39,381 bases of DNA, from assembly GCF_003003275.1 (NCBI RefSeq), contig NZ_PVTO01000025.1, positions 1-39,381 on the forward strand, written 5' to 3'. Of the stretch, positions 1 through 8,058 are shown piece by piece. This DNA is from Alkalibacterium olivapovliticus (GTDB lineage Bacteria > Bacillota > Bacilli > Lactobacillales > Carnobacteriaceae_A). A program made the translations under genes and the position numbers. Positions within the stretch are counted from its first letter, which is position 1. Every line of letters begins with the position of its first letter. The notes beneath the pieces were generated by a model. The model had not been told where the DNA came from. It did not search any database and was given only the letters and a program-made list of their open reading frames with translations.

Positions 1-2
1 TA

Positions 3-31
3 TTGAGAGTTAGTGGTAACTTCAATATAAC
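3..31 (+). promoter_or_regulatory. Putative sigma-A promoter for the first lipoprotein operon
   Basis: TTGAGA (3-8) and TATAAC (26-31) are separated by 17 bases, close to the vegetative consensus. Transcription would start near base 38 and give a leader of about 120 bases before the lipoprotein start at 161. Confidence 0.5.
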
Positions 32-58
32 ATGAAATTCACATGGCGTTTTTTATAT

Positions 59-77
59 GTTAGCCTGAGTGGCTAAC
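59..77. other. Small hairpin in the leader of the first lipoprotein gene
   Basis: Perfect 7-bp inverted repeat GTTAGCC/GGCTAAC with a 5-base loop. No T-run follows on the + strand, so it is not an obvious terminator there. It may be the end of a gene left of the window or a leader structure. Confidence 0.3.
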
Positions 78-160
78 TTCATTATAAAATCCAGCATCCA
101 GAAATATTCAAATCACTTTACTAACCTGAATAGACAGTATTTAAAATGGAGGTATACGTA

Positions 161-829
161 ATGAGCTTAAAGGTTAATCTTCCCATAACTTTATTCATTT
201 GCTTATTTTTAGCTGGTTGTAATAATAGTGAAGCAACTTCTCTACCTTTGGACACACCTCTATCTGATAACTTCGGTGAGAGTGCTTATGCACTACCGGA
301 GTCTTTAGCTGATATAGAGGGCCGCACAGAAAATAGCGTACGTGTGAAAATGCTTAATATTCATCATCTAGGTGAACTGGATCCAGAAAAAGATGACTAT
401 CAATGGACTCTAACTGTGTCAGAGGTTGAAGTACTTGATGTGATTGAAGGAGATTTAGAGACTGGTGATACGATTTTTGTTGGAGAACCCTACTATCTCA
501 GCCATGGAGAAGATTTGCAGCGTATAGGTGGTTACGTCCCTATGATTAATGGGCAAGATTATCTCCTTTTCTTATCTACTCTGAGAGAAGAAACCTGGCT
601 GGAAGAACCCGTGGACAGTTGGGAAATTGTTTTCTCAGGATATGGGCAGCACCATCCAGATAAAGAAGCTGATTTTTACGATGATCTTCACTCTCGTAAT
701 ACAAAGGGATTTGAAACAGTCTCAGATATTCTAGACTATGATTTTATGGCGACTAGAGCAGACGAGGTGGAGCTTTACCGTACCATTCGTGCAGAAATTG
801 AAGAACAGTATTTCTATATTTTTGATTAA
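161..829 (+). CDS. Secreted lipoprotein of unknown function
   Basis: 222 residues. An N-terminal hydrophobic segment ends in a lipobox (FLAGC), so the protein is expected to be lipidated on cysteine and anchored outside the membrane. I chose ATG 161 over the in-frame ATG 146 because the GGAGG at 148-152 lies 8 bases upstream of 161 and overlaps the earlier ATG. The mature part is acidic and ends in a tyrosine/aspartate-rich tail. I do not recognise a domain. Segments such as VLDVIEGDLETGDTIFVGEP resemble beta-rich cell-surface proteins, but this is not diagnostic. The next lipoprotein gene begins 29 bases downstream, so the two are probably co-transcribed. Confidence 0.75.
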   Translation: MSLKVNLPITLFICLFLAGCNNSEATSLPLDTPLSDNFGESAYALPESLADIEGRTENSVRVKMLNIHHLGELDPEKDDYQWTLTVSEVEVLDVIEGDLETGDTIFVGEPYYLSHGEDLQRIGGYVPMINGQDYLLFLSTLREETWLEEPVDSWEIVFSGYGQHHPDKEADFYDDLHSRNTKGFETVSDILDYDFMATRADEVELYRTIRAEIEEQYFYIFD

Positions 830-858
830 GATTAAGTATAGCTAAGGAGTGAAGACAG

Positions 859-1230
859 TTGAAGAAACAATTAGTAGTAGTTTTGTTTGCCATTTTATAT
901 TTAACCTCATGTGATTCTCAGGAATATGGTATCGAAGAGGTAGACGCTGTTAACGATGACATTCAGTCTATGATTGATCCCAATCTAACACTTCAATTGA
1001 TCAGCATAGACGAAGACTATTATTATGTTGTTTTTCATTCGTCACTAGAAGTAGAGGCTGAAGTAGAAATCCAAGAGGATACGCTGCTGATACAACTGAC
1101 TGAACTCTCTGACGAGGCTGATCTAACGAATCAACATATATTTAAACTGACAACAGGTCAGGAACACGATACACTAGAAGTATTTATAAATGATGAGTCA
1201 ACGTATATTGATGAGTTTATCATAATGTAA
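859..1230 (+). CDS. Small lipoprotein, paralogue of the one at 16848-17249
   Basis: 123 residues, TTG start, with AAGGAG at 844-849 placed correctly. The signal ends in the lipobox LTSC. It is clearly related to the lipoprotein at 16848-17249: both have a GI-x-E-(V/L)-D opening, a YVVF-(H/F)-SS core, an E-x-DTL-(L/V)-I strand and an EVF/EVRVN ending. No named family is recognised. It shares an operon with the preceding lipoprotein and is followed by a strong terminator. Function unknown. The duplication suggests a lineage-specific family of extracytoplasmic proteins. Confidence 0.75.
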   Translation: MKKQLVVVLFAILYLTSCDSQEYGIEEVDAVNDDIQSMIDPNLTLQLISIDEDYYYVVFHSSLEVEAEVEIQEDTLLIQLTELSDEADLTNQHIFKLTTGQEHDTLEVFINDESTYIDEFIIM

Positions 1231-1249
1231 AGCTTTAGAATGATGTATT

Positions 1250-1288
1250 AAAAAAAGAAGCTGGAATTAAATCCACGCTTCTTTTTTA
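1250..1288. terminator. Bidirectional intrinsic terminator
   Basis: AAAAAAGAAGC pairs with GCTTCTTTTTT, extended by an inner GGA/TCC pairing. It has T-runs on both strands and lies between the convergent lipoprotein and ridA genes. Confidence 0.8.
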
Positions 1289-1295
1289 TATGTTA

Positions 1296-1655
1296 TTAGC
1301 TCAAATCAGCAATCGCTTCTATTTCTATTAAAGCCTCTTTCGGTAAAGCTGCGACCTGATAGGCTGTTCGAGCTGGGTACGGTTCAGAAAACAGGTCTTC
1401 CATGACTTCATTCACTGCTGAAAAGTTTGCCAGGTCTGAAACAAGTACGGTCAGTTTAACAACATCTGACAGCTTCTTCCCTTCCAGCTCCAAGATAGAC
1501 TGGATATTCTTGAATGACTGTCTCGCTTGAGCTTCAAACCCTTCAACTAGTTCATTTGTTTCTGGATCAACTGGCAACTGACCAGAAGTGAACAGCTGGG
1601 TTCCAGAAATACGGTACGGGCTGTATGGTCCTATTGCTTTTGGTAATTTACTCAT
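1296..1655 (-). CDS. ridA: RidA-family imine/enamine deaminase
   Basis: 119 residues, the usual length for the RidA (YjgF/YER057c/UK114) family. These cytosolic trimers hydrolyse reactive 2-aminoacrylate and related enamines released by PLP enzymes such as threonine dehydratase. The N-terminal AIGPYSPY block, the FTSGQLPVDP loop and the C-terminal PARTAYQVAALPKEALIEIE block are all present. Arg96 is in the position of the carboxylate-binding arginine (Arg105 in E. coli RidA). AGGAGG lies just upstream of the ATG. The gene is monocistronic and convergent with the lipoprotein operon. It seems intact and typical. Confidence 0.93.
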   Translation of the reverse strand: MSKLPKAIGPYSPYRISGTQLFTSGQLPVDPETNELVEGFEAQARQSFKNIQSILELEGKKLSDVVKLTVLVSDLANFSAVNEVMEDLFSEPYPARTAYQVAALPKEALIEIEAIADLS

Positions 1656-1783
1656 TAAGGTTCCTCCTAAATCTCATATAAGTTTTATTATATAAGGTTT
1701 AGCTTGATGTGAACAGCTTAATTTAATTAATCTCTCTTTGTAGACGTAAGATTATTTTTTCACTCATTCAACTTGTTTTTATT

Positions 1784-2236
1784 TCAACTTTCCTTATTAC
1801 TCTGAAATTTCACTTCCACATTTTCAAGTCCATTAGTTTCAAATTCGATCTGATACTCTTCTTCTTTAGCCCACACTTTTCTTAGCCACTCTTCTCTATC
1901 CGTTAGTTCTCCTGTCAATTTCTGCAGTCTGATCATATCACGATCAGCTAGTCGAGAAGGTAATTCTGTCCAAAAGACTTCGTTGTCATACTCACTTATA
2001 TACTCTTGTATTTTTCCTGTTTCGAAATCTCTTGTTTCAAAGTGCATCCCGTACTTTGCATCATATTTAACGATATCTTCGCAGCCCATCTGTTTTGCGA
2101 ACGAGTAGATATATTCCCTCAACTCTTCATACTCTTCCACCTTATCAGTTGTTCGAATGCCGTTGACCATCATATCCCCCAAATGCACCAGATCGATGAG
2201 GGACCTGTACTGTTTTTTTGTTAAGTTGATTTTCAT
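1784..2236 (-). CDS. Conserved hypothetical cytosolic protein
   Basis: 150 residues, no signal or membrane segment, strongly acidic and rich in charged helices. AGGAGG sits just upstream of the ATG. The N-terminus (LTKKQYRSLIDLVHLGDMMV) and a later FWTELPSRLADRD segment remind me of an uncharacterised Firmicutes family of about 150 residues, but I cannot name it. The gene stands alone between ridA and a decayed toxin locus. Function unknown. Confidence 0.65.
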   Translation of the reverse strand: MKINLTKKQYRSLIDLVHLGDMMVNGIRTTDKVEEYEELREYIYSFAKQMGCEDIVKYDAKYGMHFETRDFETGKIQEYISEYDNEVFWTELPSRLADRDMIRLQKLTGELTDREEWLRKVWAKEEEYQIEFETNGLENVEVKFQSNKES

Positions 2237-2344
2237 GTAAATCCTCCTCTATTTATTTAACTTTATAAGAATACGCTCTCAAAATAATAGTAACATAATA
2301 GCGTGTATTCCAGTACATGTTACTTAATATATGGTCTCTAAGTA

Positions 2345-2381
2345 CAAAAAAAGCCCTCAATTATTTCCCGATTGAGAACTT
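2345..2381 (-). terminator. Terminator after the relE-like remnant
   Basis: Read on the - strand, AAGTTCTCAAT pairs with ATTGAGGGCTT (11 bp including G-U pairs) and is followed by a run of seven T. It lies directly at the stop codon of the relE-like fragment, so it probably belonged to that operon. Confidence 0.7.
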
Positions 2382-2542
2382 TAATGATAACTATCTTTTC
2401 CATGACCAACTTGAAGTGCGAGTACAACCATTCGATCATCTTGAATGTCTACAATGATCCGATAATTCCCTACCCTGTATCTCCATTGCTCTAGACGGTT
2501 ACCTTTCAGGGACTTACCCAGCTTTCTTTCATGTTCTCGATC
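2381..2542 (-). pseudogene. C-terminal remnant of a RelE/ParE-family mRNA interferase toxin
   Basis: An open stretch of 53 codons with no start ends in the typical RelE-superfamily tail: LGKSLKGNL, then WRYRVGNYRIIVDI, then VVLALQVGHGKDSY. In intact toxins this is the last third of a protein of about 85-90 residues that cleaves mRNA on the ribosome. The N-terminal part is missing. The reading frame opens directly after the stop codon of the small membrane ORF at 2543-2752, and upstream residues fit better in a neighbouring frame, so at least one frameshift is likely. No antitoxin gene is recognisable. A vestige of a toxin-antitoxin pair. Confidence 0.75.
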
Positions 2543-2752
2543 TTACCGTTTTCTATATTCAGCAATCTTGATAACCAGTGAAATAATAAGAGTGACCGCG
2601 ATAACAGCTAATATGATATTAGTAAACATCAAAGTATTATTTAACTCTCTTAAGTAATTATTTACTTGGACCAATTGCCGCTGAGACGTATCTGCAGCAC
2701 GTCCAATATTATTAACTAAATCATTCTAATTTTCGATTGTCAGTTCATTCAT
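2543..2752 (-). pseudogene. Small one-helix membrane protein ORF interrupted by a TAG codon
   Basis: A strong GGAGG precedes the ATG at 2752, and the frame runs 69 codons to TAA at 2543 apart from a TAG at codon 9 (2726-2728). After the TAG comes an amphipathic helix, then one membrane segment (TNIILAVIAVTLIISLVI) and a basic end, EYRKR. The layout suggests a small type II-like or holin-like membrane protein. A late restart lacks a good start codon and ribosome site, so I call it a pseudogene. It lies immediately upstream of the RelE remnant, in the same frame. A sequencing error at the TAG cannot be excluded. Confidence 0.5.
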
Positions 2753-2954
2753 ACACTATTCCTCCTATTGTAAACACTTTAACACAATTAGCAGCACTAA
2801 AACAAAAATAATATCAATTTTATTAATCACTATAAATAAAGCTAATGTCCTACATGTATATCTTGCTAAACTTATTCTTCTCTGATAACACCAGAGTATA
2901 AAGAGTGGTAAACTGTTTATACATACATTCAATTAAACGAAAGAAGGTCCACGA

Positions 2955-3995
2955 ATGACTCAAGTTAAACTGACTACACTAACGACAAAAGGCGGCTGCG
3001 GCTGTAAGATTGGCCCAAGTGATTTACGTGAGGTTTTAAATAGTCTTCCGGAAACTAAAAAAGACCCTAACTTGCTTGTCGGTTTAGATACAGGCGACGA
3101 TGCGGGGGTCTACAAATTGACTGATGATCTGGCAATCGTTCAGACGCTTGATTTTTTCACACCGATTGTAGATGACCCTTACGACTTTGGACAGGTCGCC
3201 GCAGCGAATGCACTGAGTGATGTCTATGCGATGGGGGGAACGCCTATCACAGCATTGAACATCGTGGCTTTTCCGATTCACACTTTGGATAAAGCAATCT
3301 TGACTGAAATTCTGCGCGGCGCAAGTGATAAGTGTCAGGAAGCAAACTGTAATCTGGTAGGAGGTCATTCAATCGATGATCAGGAACCGAAGTTTGGCCT
3401 TTCAGTCACTGGGACGATTCATCCAGATCATATCCTGACAAATGCCGGAGCCGAAAAAGGTGACCAGTTGATTCTGACAAAACCAATCGGTGTCGGTATT
3501 TCGACTACTGCCATAAAACGTGGACTACTTTCAGAAGAAGAAACAACAAACGTCACACGAGTGATGGCTACTCTTAATAAAACATCTGCAGAAGTAATGA
3601 AAGAGTACGACGTTCATGCCTGCACTGATGTAACGGGCTTTGGACTACTGGGTCACCTGACTGAAATGGCCACTGAAAGCCATCAGGCCATAACAATCAA
3701 TAAAAACGACGTCCCTGTCCTGCCACGTGTGCGTGAACTGGCTGAACAAGGCGTGATCCCCGGCGGATCGAAAAACAACCTGAAACACGTGAAAGAAGTC
3801 GTGCATTTCGATTCTCACCTTGACGACATTGACCAGCTCCTTCTGGCAGATGCCGTTACTTCCGGCGGACTTCTGATGGCTGTAAGTAAACAGGATGCGT
3901 CAGCGCTACTCGACTCGCTTAAACAAAGCCGAATCGATGGGAAACTGATCGGTGAAGTAACAGATGGCGATGCCGGTCATATTTATGTCAAGTAA
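2955..3995 (+). CDS. selD: Selenide, water dikinase (selenophosphate synthetase)
   Basis: 346 residues, full length. SelD uses ATP, selenide and water to make selenophosphate, the selenium donor for selenocysteine and for 2-selenouridine. The N-terminal GGCGCK block carries Cys15 and Lys18, which match the catalytic Cys17 and Lys20 of the E. coli enzyme; here the catalytic residue is cysteine, not selenocysteine. The LDTGDDAGVY and QTLDFFTPIVDDPYDFG segments are the metal/ATP-binding aspartate motifs, and the AIR-synthase-like C-terminal half (GGSKNN, then AVTSGGLLMAV) is complete. AAGAAGG precedes the ATG. mnmH follows 14 bases later, so selenium here is most simply used for tRNA modification. 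Confidence 0.96.
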   Translation: MTQVKLTTLTTKGGCGCKIGPSDLREVLNSLPETKKDPNLLVGLDTGDDAGVYKLTDDLAIVQTLDFFTPIVDDPYDFGQVAAANALSDVYAMGGTPITALNIVAFPIHTLDKAILTEILRGASDKCQEANCNLVGGHSIDDQEPKFGLSVTGTIHPDHILTNAGAEKGDQLILTKPIGVGISTTAIKRGLLSEEETTNVTRVMATLNKTSAEVMKEYDVHACTDVTGFGLLGHLTEMATESHQAITINKNDVPVLPRVRELAEQGVIPGGSKNNLKHVKEVVHFDSHLDDIDQLLLADAVTSGGLLMAVSKQDASALLDSLKQSRIDGKLIGEVTDGDAGHIYVK

Positions 3996-4009
3996 GAAAG
4001 GACTTCTAT

Positions 4010-5044
4010 ATGCTTACTAATATTACACCACAAGAGCTTTTCCACTTAAAGGAACAAGGAGAGACGATCATCGTTGATGTGCGTGCACCGATAGAATTTG
4101 AAGAAGCGACGATTCCCGGTGCGATCAATATTCCTCTGTTCACTAATGAAGAACGTGCCGAAGTCGGGACCACTTATAAACATAAAGGACAGGAAGCCGC
4201 AAAAGAACTGGGATTGGAACTGTTTTCGAAAAAACTTCCCGCCTTTATTAAAGCATTTAAAGCATTAGAGGCTCCTGCCACAGTTTTCTGCTGGAGAGGC
4301 GGTATGCGCAGTCAGACTGCCGCAACCGTACTTGACTTAATGGGGATAAGCGTCAACCGGTTAACTGGTGGCATCAAAGCCTACCGTATCTGGATAAAAG
4401 AGCAGCTTGATACACTGCCCCTCCCTCCCCTTTATGTACTCAACGGGCATACAGGCAACGGGAAAACACATATTCTTCGTGAGTTGAAAGAAGAAGGCTA
4501 CCCTGTCATTGATCTGGAAGGAATGGCTTGTCACCGCGGATCGATCTTCGGTCAGATCGGACTCGAGCCGAGTAATCAGCGAATGTTTAACCTGTTACTC
4601 GGAGAAGAGCTTCTGCGTTATCAAAACGAGCCTTACGTGCTCATTGAAGGAGAAAGTTCACGGATTGGAAAAGTAGTCATTCCTGAACGCTTTTATCAGC
4701 ACAAAGAAATCAGTCCGCAGTTGTTCATTGACCTTCCGATTGACGAACGAGTAAAGATTATTTTAGCTGACTACTCACCCGATGACTATCACGACGAGTT
4801 CATCGACTCATTCAGTAGGATCAAACGACGGATTCATACGCCAGTGTCTAAAACCATAGCGCAGGCGCTTGAGGAAAGAAATTATACTGAGGTTGTTAAA
4901 AACCTGCTGATCTATTATTATGACCCGCATTACTCGTATTCAAATACTTATTCCGATGAGCTGATCACACTGATTGAAGAAGAATCTGTTGAAGATGCGA
5001 AGGCTGAAGTAAAACAATTTCTGTCGCGTAAAGTGCACGTATAA
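4010..5044 (+). CDS. mnmH: tRNA 2-selenouridine synthase
   Basis: 344 residues. MnmH (SelU, YbbB) replaces sulfur by selenium in 2-thiouridine at the wobble position of tRNAs for Lys, Glu and Gln, through a geranylated intermediate. An N-terminal rhodanese domain (about 1-130) holds the active-site loop FCWRGGMRSQT with Cys94. A P-loop domain follows, with GHTGNGKT at 146-153. Both signatures and the family length are intact. AAAGGA lies upstream. It forms a two-gene operon with selD and ends at a very strong terminator. No selA, selB or tRNA-Sec gene is in the window. Confidence 0.95.
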   Translation: MLTNITPQELFHLKEQGETIIVDVRAPIEFEEATIPGAINIPLFTNEERAEVGTTYKHKGQEAAKELGLELFSKKLPAFIKAFKALEAPATVFCWRGGMRSQTAATVLDLMGISVNRLTGGIKAYRIWIKEQLDTLPLPPLYVLNGHTGNGKTHILRELKEEGYPVIDLEGMACHRGSIFGQIGLEPSNQRMFNLLLGEELLRYQNEPYVLIEGESSRIGKVVIPERFYQHKEISPQLFIDLPIDERVKIILADYSPDDYHDEFIDSFSRIKRRIHTPVSKTIAQALEERNYTEVVKNLLIYYYDPHYSYSNTYSDELITLIEEESVEDAKAEVKQFLSRKVHV

Positions 5045-5067
5045 ATAATGATAATATCGGCGTATGA

Positions 5068-5100
5068 AAAAGGCAATCGTGACTATCACGATTGCCTTTT
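5068..5100. terminator. Strong bidirectional terminator after mnmH
   Basis: Perfect 15-bp stem (5068-5082 with 5086-5100) and a 3-base loop, flanked by A-run and T-run. It separates mnmH from the convergent nitroreductase gene. Confidence 0.92.
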
Positions 5101-5123
5101 ATTTAGTAATTAGTAACCAGATC

Positions 5124-5750
5124 TTACTCAAACGTAGTGATTTGTTCTGCATCTAATCGAACAGTTTCTTCCCCTGATTCTAAAGCTTTACCTACTGATA
5201 AAATAAGGACTGGAACATAACGCTCTTTGTCTAATCCAAAAGTTTCTGCTAGTTGACGATGTTCAAATCCACCGATAGCATTAGTATCATACCCATGACT
5301 GCGTGCTACTAGCATGAACTGCATAGCTGCTAAATTGTAATCTAGCCTGACTGCTTTTTTCATTTTTTCTTTAGGAAAACTCTTATATAGAGGAATAAAT
5401 GCGCCCAGTTGCTCATCTCTCGCTTCCTGCGACAGTTTCCCTTCCGCTACTGCTTTATCGTAGATTTCTTCTCCGTATTCGTAACACTGTAAATCACCAA
5501 AAATCAGAAGCGTGGCGGATGATGTATCATTCTGTGTTGTATTACACCGAACCAGGGGTCTCAATTTAGCTTTCCCTTCATCACTATCTACCACTACAAA
5601 GCGCCAAGGCTGTAGATTTACCGAAGAGGGTGCTTTTGTTGCTGTCTGAATCATTTCAAGCATTTCTTCATGGGAAATCTTAACAGTTTCATCGTAAACC
5701 CGAATAGATTTGCGTCCTAATACGATGTCTGAAAAATCGTTGTTTCTCAA
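5124..5750 (-). CDS. Nitroreductase-family FMN oxidoreductase
   Basis: About 208 residues from a TTG at 5750. A GAGAGGG ribosome site lies 7 bases before this TTG, whereas the upstream in-frame ATG at 5771 has none; from 5771 the protein would be 215 residues. The N-terminal GRKSIRVYD motif, the PSSVNLQPWRFVVV FMN-binding loop and the late NAIGGFE segment mark the nitroreductase family (YdgI/YodC type): cytosolic FMN homodimers that reduce nitro compounds or quinones with NAD(P)H. The physiological substrate is not predictable. It lies directly downstream of an HRDC-domain fragment. Confidence 0.88.
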   Translation of the reverse strand: MRNNDFSDIVLGRKSIRVYDETVKISHEEMLEMIQTATKAPSSVNLQPWRFVVVDSDEGKAKLRPLVRCNTTQNDTSSATLLIFGDLQCYEYGEEIYDKAVAEGKLSQEARDEQLGAFIPLYKSFPKEKMKKAVRLDYNLAAMQFMLVARSHGYDTNAIGGFEHRQLAETFGLDKERYVPVLILSVGKALESGEETVRLDAEQITTFE

Positions 5751-5775
5751 AATGAGATACCCTCTCTTCATTTGA

Positions 5776-5925
5776 TTAACTCATTTGACTGTTCTCAATA
5801 ATCCTTACAATATCTTCGCCATATTTATTGACCTTTGCAACAGCAAATCCTTCAACTGTCTGAAGTTCTAGTGTATTCTCAGGCATCTTTTCAATTAAAG
5901 CGTCTAACTCCTTATTACGAAAGCT
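5776..5925 (-). pseudogene. C-terminal fragment of an HRDC-domain protein (RecQ-like helicase)
   Basis: 49 codons bounded upstream by a stop and lacking a start. The peptide (LDALIEKMPEN, then LQTVEGFAVAKVNKYGEDIV) matches the second half of an HRDC domain, the DNA-binding module at the C-terminus of RecQ-family helicases: a helix, a Leu-x-x-(hydrophobic)-x-G turn and a KYGEDI helix. Nothing of the helicase remains upstream. It is either a remnant of a deleted recQ-like gene or of a smaller HRDC protein. The nitroreductase frame begins only a few bases beyond its stop. Confidence 0.6.
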
Positions 5926-6019
5926 TTATTTCTTTTATTATACCAGAATGTAGCTTAAGCTATTCCTGAATATTTATGGTGATTACATATTATTGTAATA
6001 GTTACTTAACACAAATCTT

Positions 6020-6089
6020 ATATCAAACGTTCGGGTGATTATTTGATATCCACCCGAACATTTGATATAATTAAGCAAATGTTCGGGTG
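6020..6089 (+). promoter_or_regulatory. Promoter embedded in repeated operators for the AbiE operon
   Basis: TTGATA (6043-6048) and TATAAT (6066-6071) with a 17-base spacer form a near-consensus promoter. It is overlapped by an 18-bp inverted repeat, 6020-6037 and 6051-6068, with one mismatch, whose arms contain CAAAYGTTCGGGTG. A third copy in direct orientation lies at 6076-6089, around the expected start of transcription. Known AbiEi antitoxins bind inverted repeats at their own promoter and repress it cooperatively, so these three sites are the likely autoregulatory operators. Confidence 0.8.
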
Positions 6090-6131
6090 TTCTGAGATAT
6101 TAGACCCATTTATTTGGTTAGGAGGATGTTA

Positions 6132-6878
6132 ATGAGTAATACATTCAAGACACGTGACTTGATTCATTTTTTTAAAAAAAATCAACCTATAACTACACAA
6201 GACTTCTTAAATTTCTATCATCAATTTAATCCAGACTTACCCCTTACAACATTGAGGTGGCGTATTTATGAATTAAAACGTCAAGGGATTATATACAGCC
6301 CTAAGAGGGGGTTGTACGCTCTGAATGAAAAAGATACTTTTCAGCTAAAACCGACTAAAAAAATGAATGAACTAGGAGATTTACTGCAAGAGAAATTTCC
6401 ATATGTTAATTATAGTATTTATAACACTAATTGGATTGGGAATTTGTCCAATCATCTCTACCAAACAAATAATATAATAGTCGAAATTGATGCAGATATT
6501 CTAGATGTTGTTTTTTATTTTTTGAAAGAAAATTACCCAAATACATTCTTATCTCCTGAACAAAAAATGTATGATTATTATATTTCTCCAAAGGAAGAAA
6601 ATATTATTGTCACACGTCTGTATGTTGATGCTCCGCTAAATAAAGTTAAAAATAATTATCACACGCCAAAGATCGAAAAACTCATAGTTGATTTGTTGAT
6701 TAATGATCCTATCATTTTCCCAGTAGGAGACGCAGAAATTAAAACTATTATATTGAACGCTACAAATAAGTATAATATTAATTACTCGACATTAAATAGA
6801 TATGCAAAAAAAAGAAATGCCGTAAACTTGCTGGTGCAAATGAAATTAACCGGAGGTCCGAACCAAAATGATTACTGA
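6132..6878 (+). CDS. AbiEi-type antitoxin / transcriptional autorepressor
   Basis: 248 residues from ATG 6132, chosen because AGGAGG (6120-6125) precedes it by 6 bases; an upstream TTG frame overlaps the ribosome site. The N-terminal part (about 10-70) is a winged helix of the AbiEi kind, ending in TTLRWRIYELKRQGII and then KRGLYAL. The C-terminal part is the larger DUF6577-like region that goes with AbiEii partners. Such antitoxins counter a nucleotidyltransferase toxin without stable protein contact (type IV) and repress the operon. The repeated operators upstream support this. The gene overlaps the toxin by 11 bases. Base composition is AT-rich compared with selD-mnmH, as expected of a mobile defence module. 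Confidence 0.82.
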   Translation: MSNTFKTRDLIHFFKKNQPITTQDFLNFYHQFNPDLPLTTLRWRIYELKRQGIIYSPKRGLYALNEKDTFQLKPTKKMNELGDLLQEKFPYVNYSIYNTNWIGNLSNHLYQTNNIIVEIDADILDVVFYFLKENYPNTFLSPEQKMYDYYISPKEENIIVTRLYVDAPLNKVKNNYHTPKIEKLIVDLLINDPIIFPVGDAEIKTIILNATNKYNINYSTLNRYAKKRNAVNLLVQMKLTGGPNQNDY

Positions 6879-7914
6879 GAATAGTTTAACCACAGAATGG
6901 TATGACAATTTAAATACCCAATATAAAAGTTTAGATTTTAATCTACTAGATAAAGTTAATCATGCTTTTTTTTTGTTAGAGAAACTATCTCATACTCGTC
7001 TCAATTTCATTTTCAAGGGTGGCACCTGTCTATTGCTTTTATTAAAAGAAATGAAGCGTTTCTCGATTGATATTGACATTGTTATTACTGACAGTATATC
7101 TGAAGAAGAGCTAACAACCTTTTTACAAGAAGTATGTGATCAGTCAATTTTTACACACTTTGAAGAACAAATTCGCTATAAAACAGCTATTCCAAAAGCA
7201 CATTATAAAATTTACTATTCATCACCTCTTGATAAAACTGAATCATATGTATTGCTTGATATCTTATTTGAAAAATCACCATACACTCGCCTCATCAAGA
7301 TACCAATTGAAAGTTCTTTTATAGATACAAAACCACCAATTAAATTCGTAACTGTTCCTGATATTGAAAATATTCTGGGAGACAAGCTAGCTGCTTTTGC
7401 TCCTAATACAACAGGTATTCCTTATGGACAAGGTAAAGAAATGGAAATTATTAAACAGTTATTTGATATAGAAAGCTTATTTGATCAAGCAGTCAATTTA
7501 GGAGAAATTAAAAAAACCTTTATCAATTGTGCTGAACAAGAACTCGTCTATCGGCAATTAGAAGGTTTAAATCCAGTAGATGTTTTGGATGATATTCTAA
7601 GAACCGCTTGTATTATTGGTGGAAGACGAAGTATTGACAAAGAAACATTCTTGCAGCTAGAGGATGGTATTCGCAGAATCAAATCTCATATTATTGATCG
7701 TAATTATATAGTGGAAGAAGCCGTTGTTAGTGCTGCAAAAGCTTCTTACTTAGTAAATCTTCTCAAAACTGATGCAACAGAAATAACCAGGTTCGACCCT
7801 TCTCTACCTTTAAAAGATATGACAGGTGTTCCTTTATTCAAAAAGATGGCAAAAATGAAGAAATTTAGCCCTGAAGCCTATTATTATTTTGTAAAAGCTC
7901 AGGAAATAAATTAG
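6868..7914 (+). CDS. AbiEii-type nucleotidyltransferase toxin
   Basis: 348 residues. The fold is a DNA polymerase beta-like nucleotidyltransferase: FKGGTCLLLL at about 49-58 gives the glycine-serine/threonine motif, and FSIDIDIVI supplies the metal-binding Asp68 and Asp70. The later NILGDKLAAFAP stretch with its lysine, and a K-x-x-x-I-K-Q-L-F-DIESLF block, match the AbiEii/AbiGii family. Studied members transfer nucleotides to tRNA acceptor ends, stop growth and cause abortive phage infection. GGAGG at 6852-6856 serves the ATG, which overlaps the antitoxin end. All motifs look intact, so the toxin should be active. Confidence 0.9.
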   Translation: MITENSLTTEWYDNLNTQYKSLDFNLLDKVNHAFFLLEKLSHTRLNFIFKGGTCLLLLLKEMKRFSIDIDIVITDSISEEELTTFLQEVCDQSIFTHFEEQIRYKTAIPKAHYKIYYSSPLDKTESYVLLDILFEKSPYTRLIKIPIESSFIDTKPPIKFVTVPDIENILGDKLAAFAPNTTGIPYGQGKEMEIIKQLFDIESLFDQAVNLGEIKKTFINCAEQELVYRQLEGLNPVDVLDDILRTACIIGGRRSIDKETFLQLEDGIRRIKSHIIDRNYIVEEAVVSAAKASYLVNLLKTDATEITRFDPSLPLKDMTGVPLFKKMAKMKKFSPEAYYYFVKAQEIN

Positions 7915-8058
7915 TGATATTGTTCCTGACCACTAAAGTATTCGTATCATCTCTCCAATAAGTCATGTAGTTTAAAATAAAATTGATTGTGACTCTATAC
8001 TAATTACCCCACCCTGATTATCTGGTCTAAGCAACTATCTTTTCTGCCATGTCCGCAA

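Noticed and set aside
2726-2728. TAG read as a recoded amino acid (pyrrolysine or other)
   Set aside because: No recoding machinery is in view, and the neighbouring relE fragment is itself decayed, so simple nonsense is more likely.
2753-2954. Riboswitch or SECIS-like element before selD
   Set aside because: Only a small CTCTG/CAGAG hairpin is visible; nothing matches a known riboswitch, and SelD here uses cysteine.
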